This document shows positions 1 through 8,580 of a stretch of 64,000 bases of DNA, piece after piece. Within the stretch, counting starts at the first letter, position 1. Each line of letters opens with the position of its first letter. The notes beneath the pieces were generated by a model, which was given only the letters and a program-made list of their open reading frames with translations, did not search any database and was not told the DNA's origin. The position numbers and the translations under genes are program-made. The stretch is from an uncultured Lachnospiraceae bacterium (GTDB lineage Bacteria > Bacillota > Clostridia > Lachnospirales > Lachnospiraceae), in contig CANPTH010000002.1 of NCBI GenBank assembly GCA_947576945.1, positions 62,001 to 126,000 of the forward strand, given 5' to 3'.

Positions 1-517
1 CCGTAGACTACCATAGCCGACAGAATCTCGTCTCTGCTGTTCATCTCCTGTTCAATGACGCTGTAACCAGTCAGATCAGCCTCGACCGGCAGGCCTGAGA
101 CCATGCGGACAATGTCCTCCCGCACTTCATCCACGTTATGCTCCACACAATCCGCAACTTCATTCATTGGGCCTGTCTCTGTCCAATAATTCTGACAATG
201 CCCGTCAGTCAACGCCCTGTTGACGGACAGCAGGTTAAATAAATGCCTGCCGTCTCCCATACGGTAACCGTCATACCACCATTCCAGTTCTTCATAGCTG
301 ATATTCTTATATCTGCCGCACAGTTCCCTTACCTCGTCTTCCGTCAGTCCGAACTGCTCCTCAAAGGTGCGGTCATTCATGAAATTGTATTCCCAGAACA
401 CGTTCAGTTCAGACCCGCTGGAATATTTTCGATCAGCATACTCTTATCCACATAAATCTCACTGTTCAGCGTATCCTGGAACAATATGATCTGTGTATTC
501 GTATTCAAATAATACAT
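1..517 (-). pseudogene. Decayed AAA-ATPase-like / PD-(D/E)XK family protein (partial, runs off left edge)
   Basis: Read right to left, the start at 517 gives an N-terminus typical of the AAA-ATPase-like (PF09820) family, including SEIYVDKSMLIENI. After about 35 residues the frame hits a TGA near 404. Another frame continues with family hallmarks: FGLTEDEVRELCGRY, WWYDGYRMGD, QNYWTETGP and VREDIVRMVSG. The segment that should carry the Walker A and Walker B motifs is missing, so the N-terminus is joined to the post-ATPase region by a deletion plus frameshift. The C-terminal PD-(D/E)XK part, if any, lies outside the window. It cannot be a working ATPase. It is the first of three relics of this family here. 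Confidence 0.8.
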
Positions 518-722
518 GCCTCTTCCTCCACAGACTTTTCCTTATGGCGTTTCCTATAGTATACACAAAAAGAGGCCAGGCCACAACAAAGCGGTTTAGG
601 AATCAATTCTCCATTCTGTTCGGACAACTGCAGCGTATACAACACTATCTTGTCCTTCTTATGTTCTCTGCGTCCGCACACAGCCGTGCCGATCTAACCT
701 CCTATGCTTCTATACCTGATTT

Positions 723-1520
723 CTATTCTTCCAGCATCCACTGGATTGCCGGCTCCAGATACTGATTCCAGAAAGCCCAGTTATGAATGCCCGGACTCTC
801 ATGGTAAACATGCTCGACGCCCTTCTCCTGCAGGAAATCGCGAAGTTCCCTGTTGTTTTCCAGCAGTCCGTCCTCCGTCCCGCAAGCCATGAAGATAGGC
901 GGTATCCTGTCACCCGCCGCCTGATGTCTCCGAATCAGTTCCTCCGGATTGTTGATGCTTGTGAGCAGTTTATCCGGTTCTCCGAACATCAGTCTGTAAT
1001 ACTCGTAATTGGCTACCGGATTCCCGCTGCCCGGCTGCATCTGCGCAACCTCATGTACGATCAACGCCGAAGACAGTGCGAATGCCCTGGCAAAATTGTG
1101 GTTAAACTGCAGCGCGGTATGGATCGCCCCAAAACCGCCCATGGACAATCCGCCAATATACGTATCCTCCATCCGCTCCGCCAGTCCGAACGTCTTACGC
1201 ACATACTGCACCAGCTCTTCTCCCACATAGGTTGCATACTTACGTCCTGTCTCCGGTCCATCCAGGTAGAAAGAATTCTCCCCGGCAGGACACACCACCG
1301 CCAGGTTATAATTCCCCGCCAGTTCACAGACCGCGCTTCCCGTCATCCAGTCCATACTGTTCCCGGTATAACCGTGCAGCAGGAACAAAGTCTTCATCGG
1401 ACTTTTGTGGTGCGGATTGTCCGCCGTCCATTCTTTCGGCAGATCATTTGGAAGCACAATATGGAAATTCACCATCCTTCTCAAACAATCCGAGTTAAAT
1501 TCAAATCTTCCGTTCGCCAT
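723..1520 (-). CDS. Putative esterase, alpha/beta hydrolase (PF00756-like)
   Basis: This 265-residue protein has no signal peptide, so it is probably cytoplasmic. The start at 1520 was chosen over upstream ATGs because AGGAGG lies 7 bases before it. Visible elements are an HGYTGN oxyanion region (about residue 49), the nucleophile elbow GLSMGG with Ser126, an acid residue in CGTED (Asp217) and a catalytic His in IHNWAFW (His246). This arrangement is typical of the esterase D / tributyrin esterase / acetyl-xylan esterase group, which removes short acyl groups from sugars or small esters. The exact substrate cannot be told from sequence. No clear terminator follows it. Confidence 0.85.
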   Translation of the reverse strand: MANGRFEFNSDCLRRMVNFHIVLPNDLPKEWTADNPHHKSPMKTLFLLHGYTGNSMDWMTGSAVCELAGNYNLAVVCPAGENSFYLDGPETGRKYATYVGEELVQYVRKTFGLAERMEDTYIGGLSMGGFGAIHTALQFNHNFARAFALSSALIVHEVAQMQPGSGNPVANYEYYRLMFGEPDKLLTSINNPEELIRRHQAAGDRIPPIFMACGTEDGLLENNRELRDFLQEKGVEHVYHESPGIHNWAFWNQYLEPAIQWMLEE

Positions 1521-1669
1521 GATCATTCCTCCTAACTTATACATATCAAATTTGTACCTGCTTCCATTTTACCCCCTGGCTGCTCCGACCACAATGCCTC
1601 TGCCGGATATTTCTGCACGCGCCCTCAACATAAAACACTTCGGAATGGAAGAAAAACAGGTATAATCCA

Positions 1670-1707
1670 AAAATACCCCATACAATTTAAAAAACTGCAC
1701 AGGGTAT
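1670..1707 (-). terminator. Rho-independent terminator
   Basis: A 12-pair stem with some G-U pairs (arms 1673-1684 and 1696-1707) is followed on the minus strand by TTTTTGG. It lies just beyond the stop of the 1777-2130 gene and fits as its terminator. Confidence 0.7.
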
Positions 1708-1776
1708 CTTTATGTATCCGTCTCTGTTTAAGGCAGTATAACGTCTGCTGTTTACACCGTCTGCTTTTCCTTCGTT

Positions 1777-2130
1777 CTATAACTCATCTTTCTTCTCCAG
1801 AATTGCCTGACATGCCGCACATGCAGGACAGTCACAGTACTTTGCTCCTGCTTCTTTGATCTCCTCGGCGTGCGCCAGTACCTCCTTCGCCTTCTCGGCC
1901 CCGAATACCTGCGCACCCATCTCGGATCCGGCAAAAGTGATCAGACCATCAATCGTTACAATGTCCGCCTCCAGCTCGGCGATCAACTTCTGCGAAGCCT
2001 CTGCCTCCTGCTCGGTGCCCAACGCCTCCAGCCAATTCTGCCCCACTGCCTTCGCCTCCGCACAACAGGACGGTGCATTGATGAGATCCTTTACTTTTTC
2101 GGTTACATACACTTTTACATTTTCATTCAT
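1777..2130 (-). CDS. Small conserved Cys-rich protein (often mislabelled Hsp90 in Lachnospiraceae)
   Basis: This 117-residue acidic protein starts MNENVK. The ATG at 2130 lies 8 bases after AGAGGT; a second ATG at 2136 is closer to it. It has a central SCCAEAK pair of cysteines and a C-terminal CDCPACAAC cluster followed by a short charged tail. I recall the family as common in Lachnospiraceae and sometimes annotated as a molecular chaperone, but none of the Hsp90 ATPase motifs is present and the protein is far too short. The clustered cysteines could bind a metal or act in redox chemistry; that is inference. It is monocistronic with a good terminator downstream. Confidence 0.7.
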   Translation of the reverse strand: MNENVKVYVTEKVKDLINAPSCCAEAKAVGQNWLEALGTEQEAEASQKLIAELEADIVTIDGLITFAGSEMGAQVFGAEKAKEVLAHAEEIKEAGAKYCDCPACAACQAILEKKDEL

Positions 2131-2166
2131 TGTCATTTACCTCTACCCTTTCGTACAATCAGCACA

Positions 2167-2290
2167 GTCAAATACACAGCAGCAGGCTGCGGGGTATTTG
2201 ACCCTCGCGGCAGTCGCCAAATATCCATGCAGGCATGGCTGCCTGGCTCGCTGCTTCGCGGGAATAAATGCGCATTCCTGCCCTCATGAA
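2167..2290. repeat. Structured intergenic element with nested inverted repeats
   Basis: The gap between the Cys-rich gene and the DUF6199 gene holds GTCAAATAC (2167-2175) and its inverse GTATTTGAC (2194-2202). A GC-rich stretch follows with CCATGC/GCATGG and imperfectly matching CCTCGCGGCAG/CTGCTTCGCGGG arms. I see no coding sense in it. It resembles intergenic repeats I have seen in related genomes, but only one copy is present here. Confidence 0.4.
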
Positions 2291-2410
2291 ACAGTGTCAG
2301 TCAGGTAAGCCGCACACCCCTGTTCCATCAGGTGCTGCGTACTGGTTGACATTGCCTTCGAAAAGCTGCTCAAAGTCTGCCTTTCTCCTTATTTTATTAT
2401 GTTTTAAAAG

Positions 2411-2439
2411 TTGTGTCCACACAAAAAAGAGAGTACAAT
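2411..2439 (+). promoter_or_regulatory. Sigma-70-type promoter for the DUF6199/DUF2971 genes
   Basis: TTGTGT at 2411-2416 and TACAAT at 2434-2439 are separated by 17 bases, about 35 bases upstream of the 2475 start. Confidence 0.5.
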
Positions 2440-2474
2440 ACTATTAATAATCCTGGAAGAAAGGAATTATTGCC

Positions 2475-2675
2475 ATGGCATTGCCTATATTATCCGGAAT
2501 CTTTCTTGTCCTATGGGGTCTGGTCGCTTTTAAAAAACCTGATCTGGTCTGGAAAATAGAGTTTTGTATAATAGATGAACCGTCTGAATCATATTTATTC
2601 TTCACCAAACTCAAAGGTATCATGGCTATATTGCTCGGTATTGCACTAATCGTATTAGGGCCATTCCTCGTTTAA
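2475..2675 (+). CDS. Small membrane protein, DUF6199-like
   Basis: This 66-residue protein has two hydrophobic helices (about residues 3-18 and 46-65) separated by a polar loop with DEPSESY. A helix, a short loop after a proline and tryptophan, then a glycine-rich second helix is the pattern of the DUF6199 family of unknown function. A GAAAGGA sequence precedes the ATG, and a promoter with 17-base spacing lies upstream. The next gene begins 39 bases later, so the two may share a transcript. No function can be stated. Confidence 0.65.
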   Translation: MALPILSGIFLVLWGLVAFKKPDLVWKIEFCIIDEPSESYLFFTKLKGIMAILLGIALIVLGPFLV

Positions 2676-2714
2676 CCAGTCAGTCTTTTACACATCATTC
2701 TATGGAGGCGCCAC

Positions 2715-3572
2715 ATGCTTTACCACTACACCACTTTTGCCGCTTTCGACGGTATCATCCGCTGTGCGGAACTTCGGCTCAATAATATCCTGAATATGAA
2801 CGATGCTTCCGAGATGCGGCTTTTCATGAACGGCATATGCAAAGCTGTGACCGAGAGGCTTGCGCAGAGCAGGGCGCAAGATAAATGCCGCGAAGTCGAA
2901 GCCTTTTTTCAAAAAGAACTGGAAGAAGAATTCCACTATTCCGCCTATGCAGCCTGTTTCTCCGAATACCGGGATGACGCCGCACAGTGGGAACGGTACG
3001 GCTATCTCGGACAGGGTGTATGTATCGCCTTCCACGAAGACCTGATGCAGAAAATGGTGGGAGGCGTCATATCCCTCCAGAAAGTATACTATCAGACCGA
3101 CATGCGGGAACACCGGCTCGTAGACGATTTCTATGAAATGGTCAACGATGCGGATACTTTCTCGGCCTGCTTTCCCTCCCTGCAGAATCTGATGAACGAC
3201 GCCTGGCTGCAGTCCGCCGCCTTCAAACATCCCTCTTTTGCAAGCGAAAAGGAAGTCCGCCTCGTGGTATCGCCCTTTATGGACCAGATGATCAACCATT
3301 CGACCGGATCGTGTGCAAAATGCGGCTTTACCATGGAACCAAAGTACCACGTATCCTCGGAGCGAATCAAAAAGTATTATCCGCTTGATCTGTGTAAGAT
3401 GTGCGGCGAACTGGGCCTTAGCCTGTCCGACCTGGTGGGCGAGATCATCATCGGTCCCACCTCCTCCCAATCCCTGCCCATCCTGCAGGACTATCTGGAG
3501 GACTGCGGACTGGGTGTACTGAAAGACAGGATCAGCGTGTCCGAATGCCCCCTCAGAAAACCACGGCCATAA
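2715..3572 (+). CDS. DUF2971 domain protein
   Basis: This 285-residue soluble protein opens with MLYHYTTFAAFDGII and continues with LRLNNILNMNDASEM and YAACFSEYRDDAAQWERYG. These are the hallmarks of DUF2971 (PF11185), a family found scattered in bacteria, often near defence or mobile genes, with no settled activity. GGAGG precedes the start by 7 bases. A CAKCG and a CKMCG pair around residues 199 and 228 could form a zinc site, which not all members have. It is followed 29 bases later by the HD-domain gene. Confidence 0.8.
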   Translation: MLYHYTTFAAFDGIIRCAELRLNNILNMNDASEMRLFMNGICKAVTERLAQSRAQDKCREVEAFFQKELEEEFHYSAYAACFSEYRDDAAQWERYGYLGQGVCIAFHEDLMQKMVGGVISLQKVYYQTDMREHRLVDDFYEMVNDADTFSACFPSLQNLMNDAWLQSAAFKHPSFASEKEVRLVVSPFMDQMINHSTGSCAKCGFTMEPKYHVSSERIKKYYPLDLCKMCGELGLSLSDLVGEIIIGPTSSQSLPILQDYLEDCGLGVLKDRISVSECPLRKPRP

Positions 3573-3601
3573 CAGAAAGTCTCTTTGCCGGGAGGTAATA
3601 T

Positions 3602-4330
3602 ATGAACAGAGAAACCTATTGTCTGCTGGAAGAATTTATGCTTTGCTCAATGGATGATGCCGCCCATGATAAGGAGCATATATATCGCGTATTGTACAAT
3701 GCACTGGAGATTGCGAAGACCGAAAAGGATGTGAATTATGACGTCCTGATCGCGGCATGCCTATTACATGACATCGGAAGAAAAGAACAATTTGAAAATC
3801 CCGCCTTATGTCATGCAATCGTGGGAAGCGAAAAAGCCTGTCAATTTCTTGTAACCCATGGTTTTGAAGCATTCTATGCAGAACAGGTAAAGCAGTGTAT
3901 CAGGACACACCGCTATAGAAAAGAGGAACCTCCTCAAAGTTTAGAGGCAAAAATCTTATTTGACGCCGATAAGTTAGATGTCGCAGGAGCGCTCGGAATT
4001 GCAAGGACACTGCTTTATAAAGGCATCGTTTCCGAGCCATTATATTCTGTGCTGCCAAATGGAGTCGTTTCGACAGGCGAAAATGACAACATGCCATCTT
4101 TCCTTCCAGGAATATAAGTATAAACTGGAAAATTTATATTCCAGCTTTTATACGGAAAAAGCTACGGCCATTGCCAAAGATCGACAGCATATTGCCGTTG
4201 CATTTTATAACAAACTGTATCAGGAGATAAACGCATCGTACCAGAGTGGCATAGATGAACTTAACAATGTCCTGGAAGATAAACTGCATACAACTGCCCT
4301 GGATACCGGTTCATTTACGGAGGAAAACAA
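3602..4330 (+). pseudogene. HD-domain phosphohydrolase, single-base frameshift
   Basis: From the ATG at 3602, after GGAGG, the protein has the HD-superfamily signature CLLHDIGRKEQ, a later histidine in RTHRYRKEE and DADKLD, as expected for an uncharacterised metal-dependent HD phosphohydrolase. In this frame it stops at 4117 after PSFLPGI. Skipping one C at 4102/4103 gives PSFFQEYKYKLENLY and then a normal C-terminal part (YTEKATAIAKDRQ, AVAFYNKLYQEINASY). One extra base therefore splits the gene. It may be a true mutation or a sequence error. In the corrected frame there is no stop before the MazG-like gene, so the two would be read as one chain. Confidence 0.75.
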
Positions 4331-4331
4331 G

Positions 4332-4658
4332 ATGAACGATTTTAGCATAAATGAAATGAAGGAAATGCAAAGAACTCTGCAGGACAAATATAAACACAAA
4401 TGGGAACCCATCTGCCCGGAAACAGGACAGAACAAGCTGTTATGGATGATCGGTGAGATCGGCGAAGTCATTGATATCGTGAAAAAGCACGGTGGCGCAA
4501 GCGCCTCCACAAACGCCGCTTTAAGAAAAGACCTGATCGAGGAACTGGCCGATGTTCTCATGTACTACAATGATGTGCTGCTTTGCTATGGAATAACCGC
4601 CGAGGAGTTGAAACAGGCCTATACAGAGAAGTTTGCCAAAAATATGAAACGCTGGTAA
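4332..4658 (+). CDS. MazG-like nucleotide pyrophosphohydrolase
   Basis: This 108-residue all-alpha protein has its own GGAGG 8 bases before ATG 4332. The motif GEIGEVIDIVKK, followed by EELADVLMYYND, is the metal-binding EExxE...ExxD arrangement of the MazG/dUTPase-type superfamily, which hydrolyses nucleoside triphosphates to monophosphates. It follows the frameshifted HD gene in the same frame as that gene's C-terminal part, without an intervening stop. The pair may act together in nucleotide clean-up; this is inference. The substrate is unknown. Confidence 0.8.
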   Translation: MNDFSINEMKEMQRTLQDKYKHKWEPICPETGQNKLLWMIGEIGEVIDIVKKHGGASASTNAALRKDLIEELADVLMYYNDVLLCYGITAEELKQAYTEKFAKNMKRW

Positions 4659-4730
4659 TTCCGGGTTTCCACTACAAGCAGAATACCCCACAGTCATTCA
4701 CCAGGTGCCCGTGCAGACACGGCACCTGAC

Positions 4731-5550
4731 TCAGTATGGTTTGCTTCCTGCTTCCGATGTAATTCCTGCCATCCTCGCCTCAAACTCTGATATGCTGGAT
4801 ACCGCCGCTGCACATTTAAGCCATCCAGCCAAAACATTAAGATCTGTCTCCTGCGTGATCCGCTGCGCAATCTTTGTTGGAATCTTCCCCAGCTCTTCCA
4901 GTAATTGCATAATGTCTTCTATTCTACCTTCTATTTTGCCTTCTCTCCTGATTCTGTCCGTTATCTCGCACATAATGTCTACTCCCTTTCGCTGAATCTT
5001 GTAAAAGTTTACCCGCTCCACGATCCTCATCCCTGGTCGAATACTTCAGATTAAAATATCTCTCATGCACTCCGTTGCCCACATCAATCGACTGGCTCTT
5101 GCCTCCTGCCTTCCTATGAATCTGATAAGATCCCTTCTTATGTCCAATAAAATCGCTTTTCGTAATGTAGAGCACCGTCACCTCCGGCAGTTCATAGTAT
5201 TCCCTGCCTTTTTCCAGAATGCTCATGTCAATACATGACGTGTAATAACGGGTTCTTCTAAACGGCTCATCCTCACTGTACATCTGAAATTCTACGTTGA
5301 TCATATTGCCAATCTCCTCTTCGGCCAAAAAATCCAACTACACCGAATGGCTCTGTAAATTCCTGATCACATATTGTGTCCTGACGCTCTTAAGCCGAAG
5401 TCCCGGCTTCTGCATCAGAATACTGCAAAGTTCCCGGCCAGCCTCCACATCCTCAAATACTTTTCCTGCAAAAAGATCATTGGTCAGATTGAATTCCTGT
5501 ACCCGTTCTCTCTTCTGCTCATAGATTTCCAAAACATTCTTCACTTCCAC
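4731..5550 (-). pseudogene. Decayed Rpn-family PD-(D/E)XK nuclease (putative transposase type)
   Basis: Three pieces read right to left give one broken protein. Residues from 5550 (QEFNLTNDLFAGKVFED) end at an in-frame TAG at 5338-5340. The same frame resumes (DFLAEEEIGNMINVEFQMY, RTRYYTSCIDMSILEKGREYY, LYITKSDFIGHKKG). Near 5030 a frameshift switches to ERVNFYKIQRKGVDIMCE and a charged C-terminal helix. The order matches the Rpn recombination-promoting nuclease / PD-(D/E)XK transposase group. One nonsense codon and one frameshift make it non-functional. A hairpin at about 4705-4730 lies beyond it but lacks a U-run. Confidence 0.75.
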
Positions 5551-5675
5551 TACAGACTTCCCTGTTTACAAATTTAACATTTGTTTTGTTACTGGAAGTA
5601 TATCACGTCATTTGCACAAAGGTCCCTGCTTTTTACGAAAGGTAAATGTATAAAAGTCCCCGTCTGATACCCTGA

Positions 5676-5720
5676 CAAAAAAGATGCCATATACAGCCAA
5701 ATCACTGCATATGACATCTT
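5676..5720 (-). terminator. Strong rho-independent terminator
   Basis: Arms AAGATGTCATATGCAG and CTGTATATGGCATCTT form a long stem followed by TTTTTTGTC on the minus strand. It terminates the lipoprotein gene at 5811-6722. The 5589-5796 stretch holds only this and short open frames that I do not consider genes. Confidence 0.85.
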
Positions 5721-5810
5721 CTTTATTTCCTGTATCGTACAAACTCCCGCTTTGCAGAATCTCAGATCCGTGTACAAAATACCTGCACGTTTCCACTGAT
5801 TCCAGTAAAC

Positions 5811-6722
5811 TTAGTTTGCTGCCTGTACCGCTGTGATATGCGGGTTAGCGCCTTCATACCAGTAGAGGAAGCCTTCCATATCGATCGTATCACCAATCTG
5901 CAGCTCCTTCACCGCCTTGTAGACGTCTGTCGAGCTGTCACACAGATAAGATTCAACGGTAAATGTGTAGGTTGCTCCGTCAAGGGATACGTTAAAATAA
6001 AGGTCGTCTCCCTCCTGACCGGAACCGTCCCATTTATAAAGGAACGCCACGTCGTTGCCTGCGTCATCCTGGCCTGCCGCCTCAACGGTCATACCCTTGA
6101 AGGACACGTAACGGTTCTGGTAATCCACCAGATCATCCTGCCCAAGATAAGGGGTAACATCCATGGCTTCTGCCACGTAATTGCCTTCTACAATCTCAAA
6201 TGTCGCATCAATGATCTCCACCTCACCGGACCACTCTGCCTTATAACCTGTCACTTTGATCTTCGTACCGGGTGTAAGCTTCTCATAATCTTCTTCGGAA
6301 CAAGCCATCTCATAGATGAAATATGCGCCGTCCTGATCCTGTGTATAGAGAGTCGCCTTGTCCTCCCACCAGGACTGCTTCGCCTGCACATAAGTCTCAA
6401 CCACCACTTCCGTGTCAAGTTCTGCTGCCGCATACTCTGCATAAGTCATAACGCCCTCAGATTTCTCCTCTGTACCGGCGCTCTCTGCCTCAGCCGGCTC
6501 TTCGCTCTCGGTTTCTGCTGTCTCAGCCTCCGCCTCTGCTGCATCCTCTGCTTCTGTCTCTTCCGGCGCTGCTTCCTCTGTCTCAGTCTCTTCCGCTGCT
6601 GCATCCTCTGCCGCCGCCTGCTCCGGTGCTGCTTCCTCTGCCGCGCCTGCATTGTCCGAGCCGCAGCCCACACATGCGAACGCAAGCGCGAATGCCATCA
6701 GTAACGCTGTCATTTTCTTCAT
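5811..6722 (-). CDS. Lipoprotein with Glu/Ala-rich linker and OB-fold-like domains
   Basis: The protein has 303 residues. A signal peptide ends in a lipobox-like CVGCGSD at about residue 20, so it is probably anchored to the outer face of the membrane. Residues about 28-90 are almost only Glu, Ala, Thr and Ser, a flexible acidic spacer made of repeating EEAAPEE-like units. The remaining 210 residues are beta-rich and appear to contain two related segments (VTGYKAEWSGEVEIIDATF; SFKGMTV then IGDTIDMEGFLYWYE). These recall bacterial tRNA_anti-like OB folds, but I cannot assign a ligand. GGAGG precedes the ATG. It has its own strong promoter and terminator, so it is monocistronic. Confidence 0.8.
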   Translation of the reverse strand: MKKMTALLMAFALAFACVGCGSDNAGAAEEAAPEQAAAEDAAAEETETEEAAPEETEAEDAAEAEAETAETESEEPAEAESAGTEEKSEGVMTYAEYAAAELDTEVVVETYVQAKQSWWEDKATLYTQDQDGAYFIYEMACSEEDYEKLTPGTKIKVTGYKAEWSGEVEIIDATFEIVEGNYVAEAMDVTPYLGQDDLVDYQNRYVSFKGMTVEAAGQDDAGNDVAFLYKWDGSGQEGDDLYFNVSLDGATYTFTVESYLCDSSTDVYKAVKELQIGDTIDMEGFLYWYEGANPHITAVQAAN

Positions 6723-6840
6723 AATTTTCCTCCTTTTTCACCTTATATAAGGTGTCTCGCAGAGTAAACAGTAACCGTTTCTTCTCTATTTTCACTGTTA
6801 CACGACATTACTCTGCTATGTGAATTTCATTCCGACATAA

Positions 6841-6868
6841 ATTATACGCGTTATTTCTGATATGTCAA
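6841..6868 (-). promoter_or_regulatory. Consensus sigma-70 promoter
   Basis: On the minus strand TTGACA (6868-6863) and TATAAT (6846-6841) are 16 bases apart and read towards the lipoprotein start at 6722. Both boxes match the consensus exactly. Confidence 0.8.
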
Positions 6869-6915
6869 TCATTTCCTCTTTATAACGTTTATGATTCCTT
6901 TCTTTTTGTTGCAGG

Positions 6916-8580
6916 TCACCGTGCATAGTGATTCCTCTTCTTCCTCACGATCCCAATCCCCACATACAGCAGGATCAGCCCCCACGCCCCACCGAGACTG
7001 GCAAGCAGGATCACCGCTGTCCGCGGCAGCTTCCCCAGATCGCTTCTGCCGGAGGTCATGCCATTCTGCCGCTCGATCTGATCCAGACGGTACAGCGAAG
7101 ATACATCCGCATAAAGCTCTTCCATATAGACATCGTCTACCGTCTGCTTCCTCCGCACCGACTTCACCGTATTCTCGATCATCTGTCCCGCGGCGTCACG
7201 CAGAGATGCCGAACCGTTAAATACCGGCGTCACGAAGGTGTCCTCCATATGATCTAACAACAGACCGGCCGCTTTGATCTTCACCTCATAGTGCGCCTCA
7301 TCCTCGCCACAGGCGGCAAGATACGCCCTGTATTCTTCCGACTCCTGCGCCTTGGAAGTGACCGGCACATAGCCTTCCGTCCCCGCATAGGCGATCTGCA
7401 CCTCGTTGGTGAGCAGATACTGCGCAAACAGCCAGGAGGCCAGCACTTCCTGCGGATCCTCCTTATTGAAAATACAGACCGAAGGCCCCTGCGAGATCAT
7501 CTTCGGATGCATAGGGTCAAACTGCGGAATCGGCATCACCACCGTCTCAAACTCCACGATCTTGTCCTCACTGATATCGGAGAGAGGAGCATCCGTCCCC
7601 ATCCAGGTTGCTCCCGCCGTGGAATCCACCGCAAAGATGCACTGTCCGGCATTGAAGAAGTTGGCCGGATAACTGGAAATCTTAAATGTGGAAAAGGCCC
7701 CGTTTTTCGCATGTTCTGCTATGGTATACAGCAGTTCCTCCGTGGTGTCGTTGAAGATCTCGATCTCTCCGGTCTCCGTGGAGTAACCTGCCTCTTTCTG
7801 CCGCAGCATCTGGATCATCATATTGTCGGTGGACTTATAGATAAAAGGAATCATGACGCTCTGGCCGTTGACCAGATAATTCTCCTCCCCGTCCATCGCC
7901 ATGGCGGCCTCCGATACCTCCCACACAAAATCCCAGGTCAGCGTTTCCGGCAGCGTATAACCCATGGCCTCCACATAAGTCTTATTGACATAGCAGGCTT
8001 CCGTGGACCGCATATACGGCATGGCATAGTAATGGCCGCCAAAGGAACACTCTTCCAGAAATTTCGGGATGATCTCCTCCGCCCGCGGCGCATCGAACCG
8101 TACCTCGCTCCCGCCGGAGCCGTACCGCTTATCCGCAAACAGTTCATCCAAAGGCACCACAAGATTGCCGCCCGTCAGATAGGTGGCGATATGATCCGGA
8201 TAGGTGATGCACACATTAGGCGTGGTATTCGTGGCGATGTTGGTGATCACGTCATTATAGATCTTGCCGTAATCCGTATACAGACGCAGATTCACGGTGA
8301 TATTCGGATAAAGATCTTCAAAATCCTCGATCGCTTTCTCATAGATGGCTGTCTGGTTCTTATTGGTGTCATTTTTGGCCCAGAAAGTGACCTCATATTC
8401 CCTGGAAAGATCGAACTCTTCCGGCACGGCAAAACTGCGCATTCCCTCGCTGCCGTGACAGCCGGTGAGCACAATCGAACCGCACAGCATAAGAACCGCC
8501 GCACACACTCTGCTTATTCCATATCTGTATCGTTCCTCAAACAGACTTCTCATAAGTCCTCTTTTCATAGCGATATCCAT
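6916..8580 (-). CDS. Sugar ABC importer substrate-binding protein with extra C-terminal membrane helix
   Basis: This 554-residue CUT1 extracellular binding protein is anchored by a lipobox, LTGC, at Cys41. The body shows the usual features (YEVTFWAKNDTNKNQ, DLYPNITVNLRLYTDYGKIYND, a C-terminal lobe with YVPVTSKAQES). Unusually it ends in a second hydrophobic segment (about residues 521-545, VILLASLGGAWGLILLYVG) followed by RKKRN, the sign of a C-terminal transmembrane anchor with the tail inside. Most binding proteins of this class have only the lipid anchor. It is the last gene of the ATPase-permease-permease-binding protein operon. The start is uncertain; ATGs at 8568 and 8553 are alternatives. 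The ligand is unknown, probably an oligosaccharide. Confidence 0.85.
   Translation of the reverse strand: MDIAMKRGLMRSLFEERYRYGISRVCAAVLMLCGSIVLTGCHGSEGMRSFAVPEEFDLSREYEVTFWAKNDTNKNQTAIYEKAIEDFEDLYPNITVNLRLYTDYGKIYNDVITNIATNTTPNVCITYPDHIATYLTGGNLVVPLDELFADKRYGSGGSEVRFDAPRAEEIIPKFLEECSFGGHYYAMPYMRSTEACYVNKTYVEAMGYTLPETLTWDFVWEVSEAAMAMDGEENYLVNGQSVMIPFIYKSTDNMMIQMLRQKEAGYSTETGEIEIFNDTTEELLYTIAEHAKNGAFSTFKISSYPANFFNAGQCIFAVDSTAGATWMGTDAPLSDISEDKIVEFETVVMPIPQFDPMHPKMISQGPSVCIFNKEDPQEVLASWLFAQYLLTNEVQIAYAGTEGYVPVTSKAQESEEYRAYLAACGEDEAHYEVKIKAAGLLLDHMEDTFVTPVFNGSASLRDAAGQMIENTVKSVRRKQTVDDVYMEELYADVSSLYRLDQIERQNGMTSGRSDLGKLPRTAVILLASLGGAWGLILLYVGIGIVRKKRNHYAR

Noticed and set aside
1777-2130. Hsp90 chaperone label for the small Cys-rich protein
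   Set aside because: Only 117 residues, with none of the ATP-binding or middle-domain motifs of Hsp90.
5838-6704. Plus-strand open frame of 288 codons
   Set aside because: It lies opposite the lipoprotein gene, whose promoter, ribosome-binding site, signal peptide and terminator are all present. The plus frame has no such support and is rich in Cys, Leu and Arg as expected of an antisense shadow.
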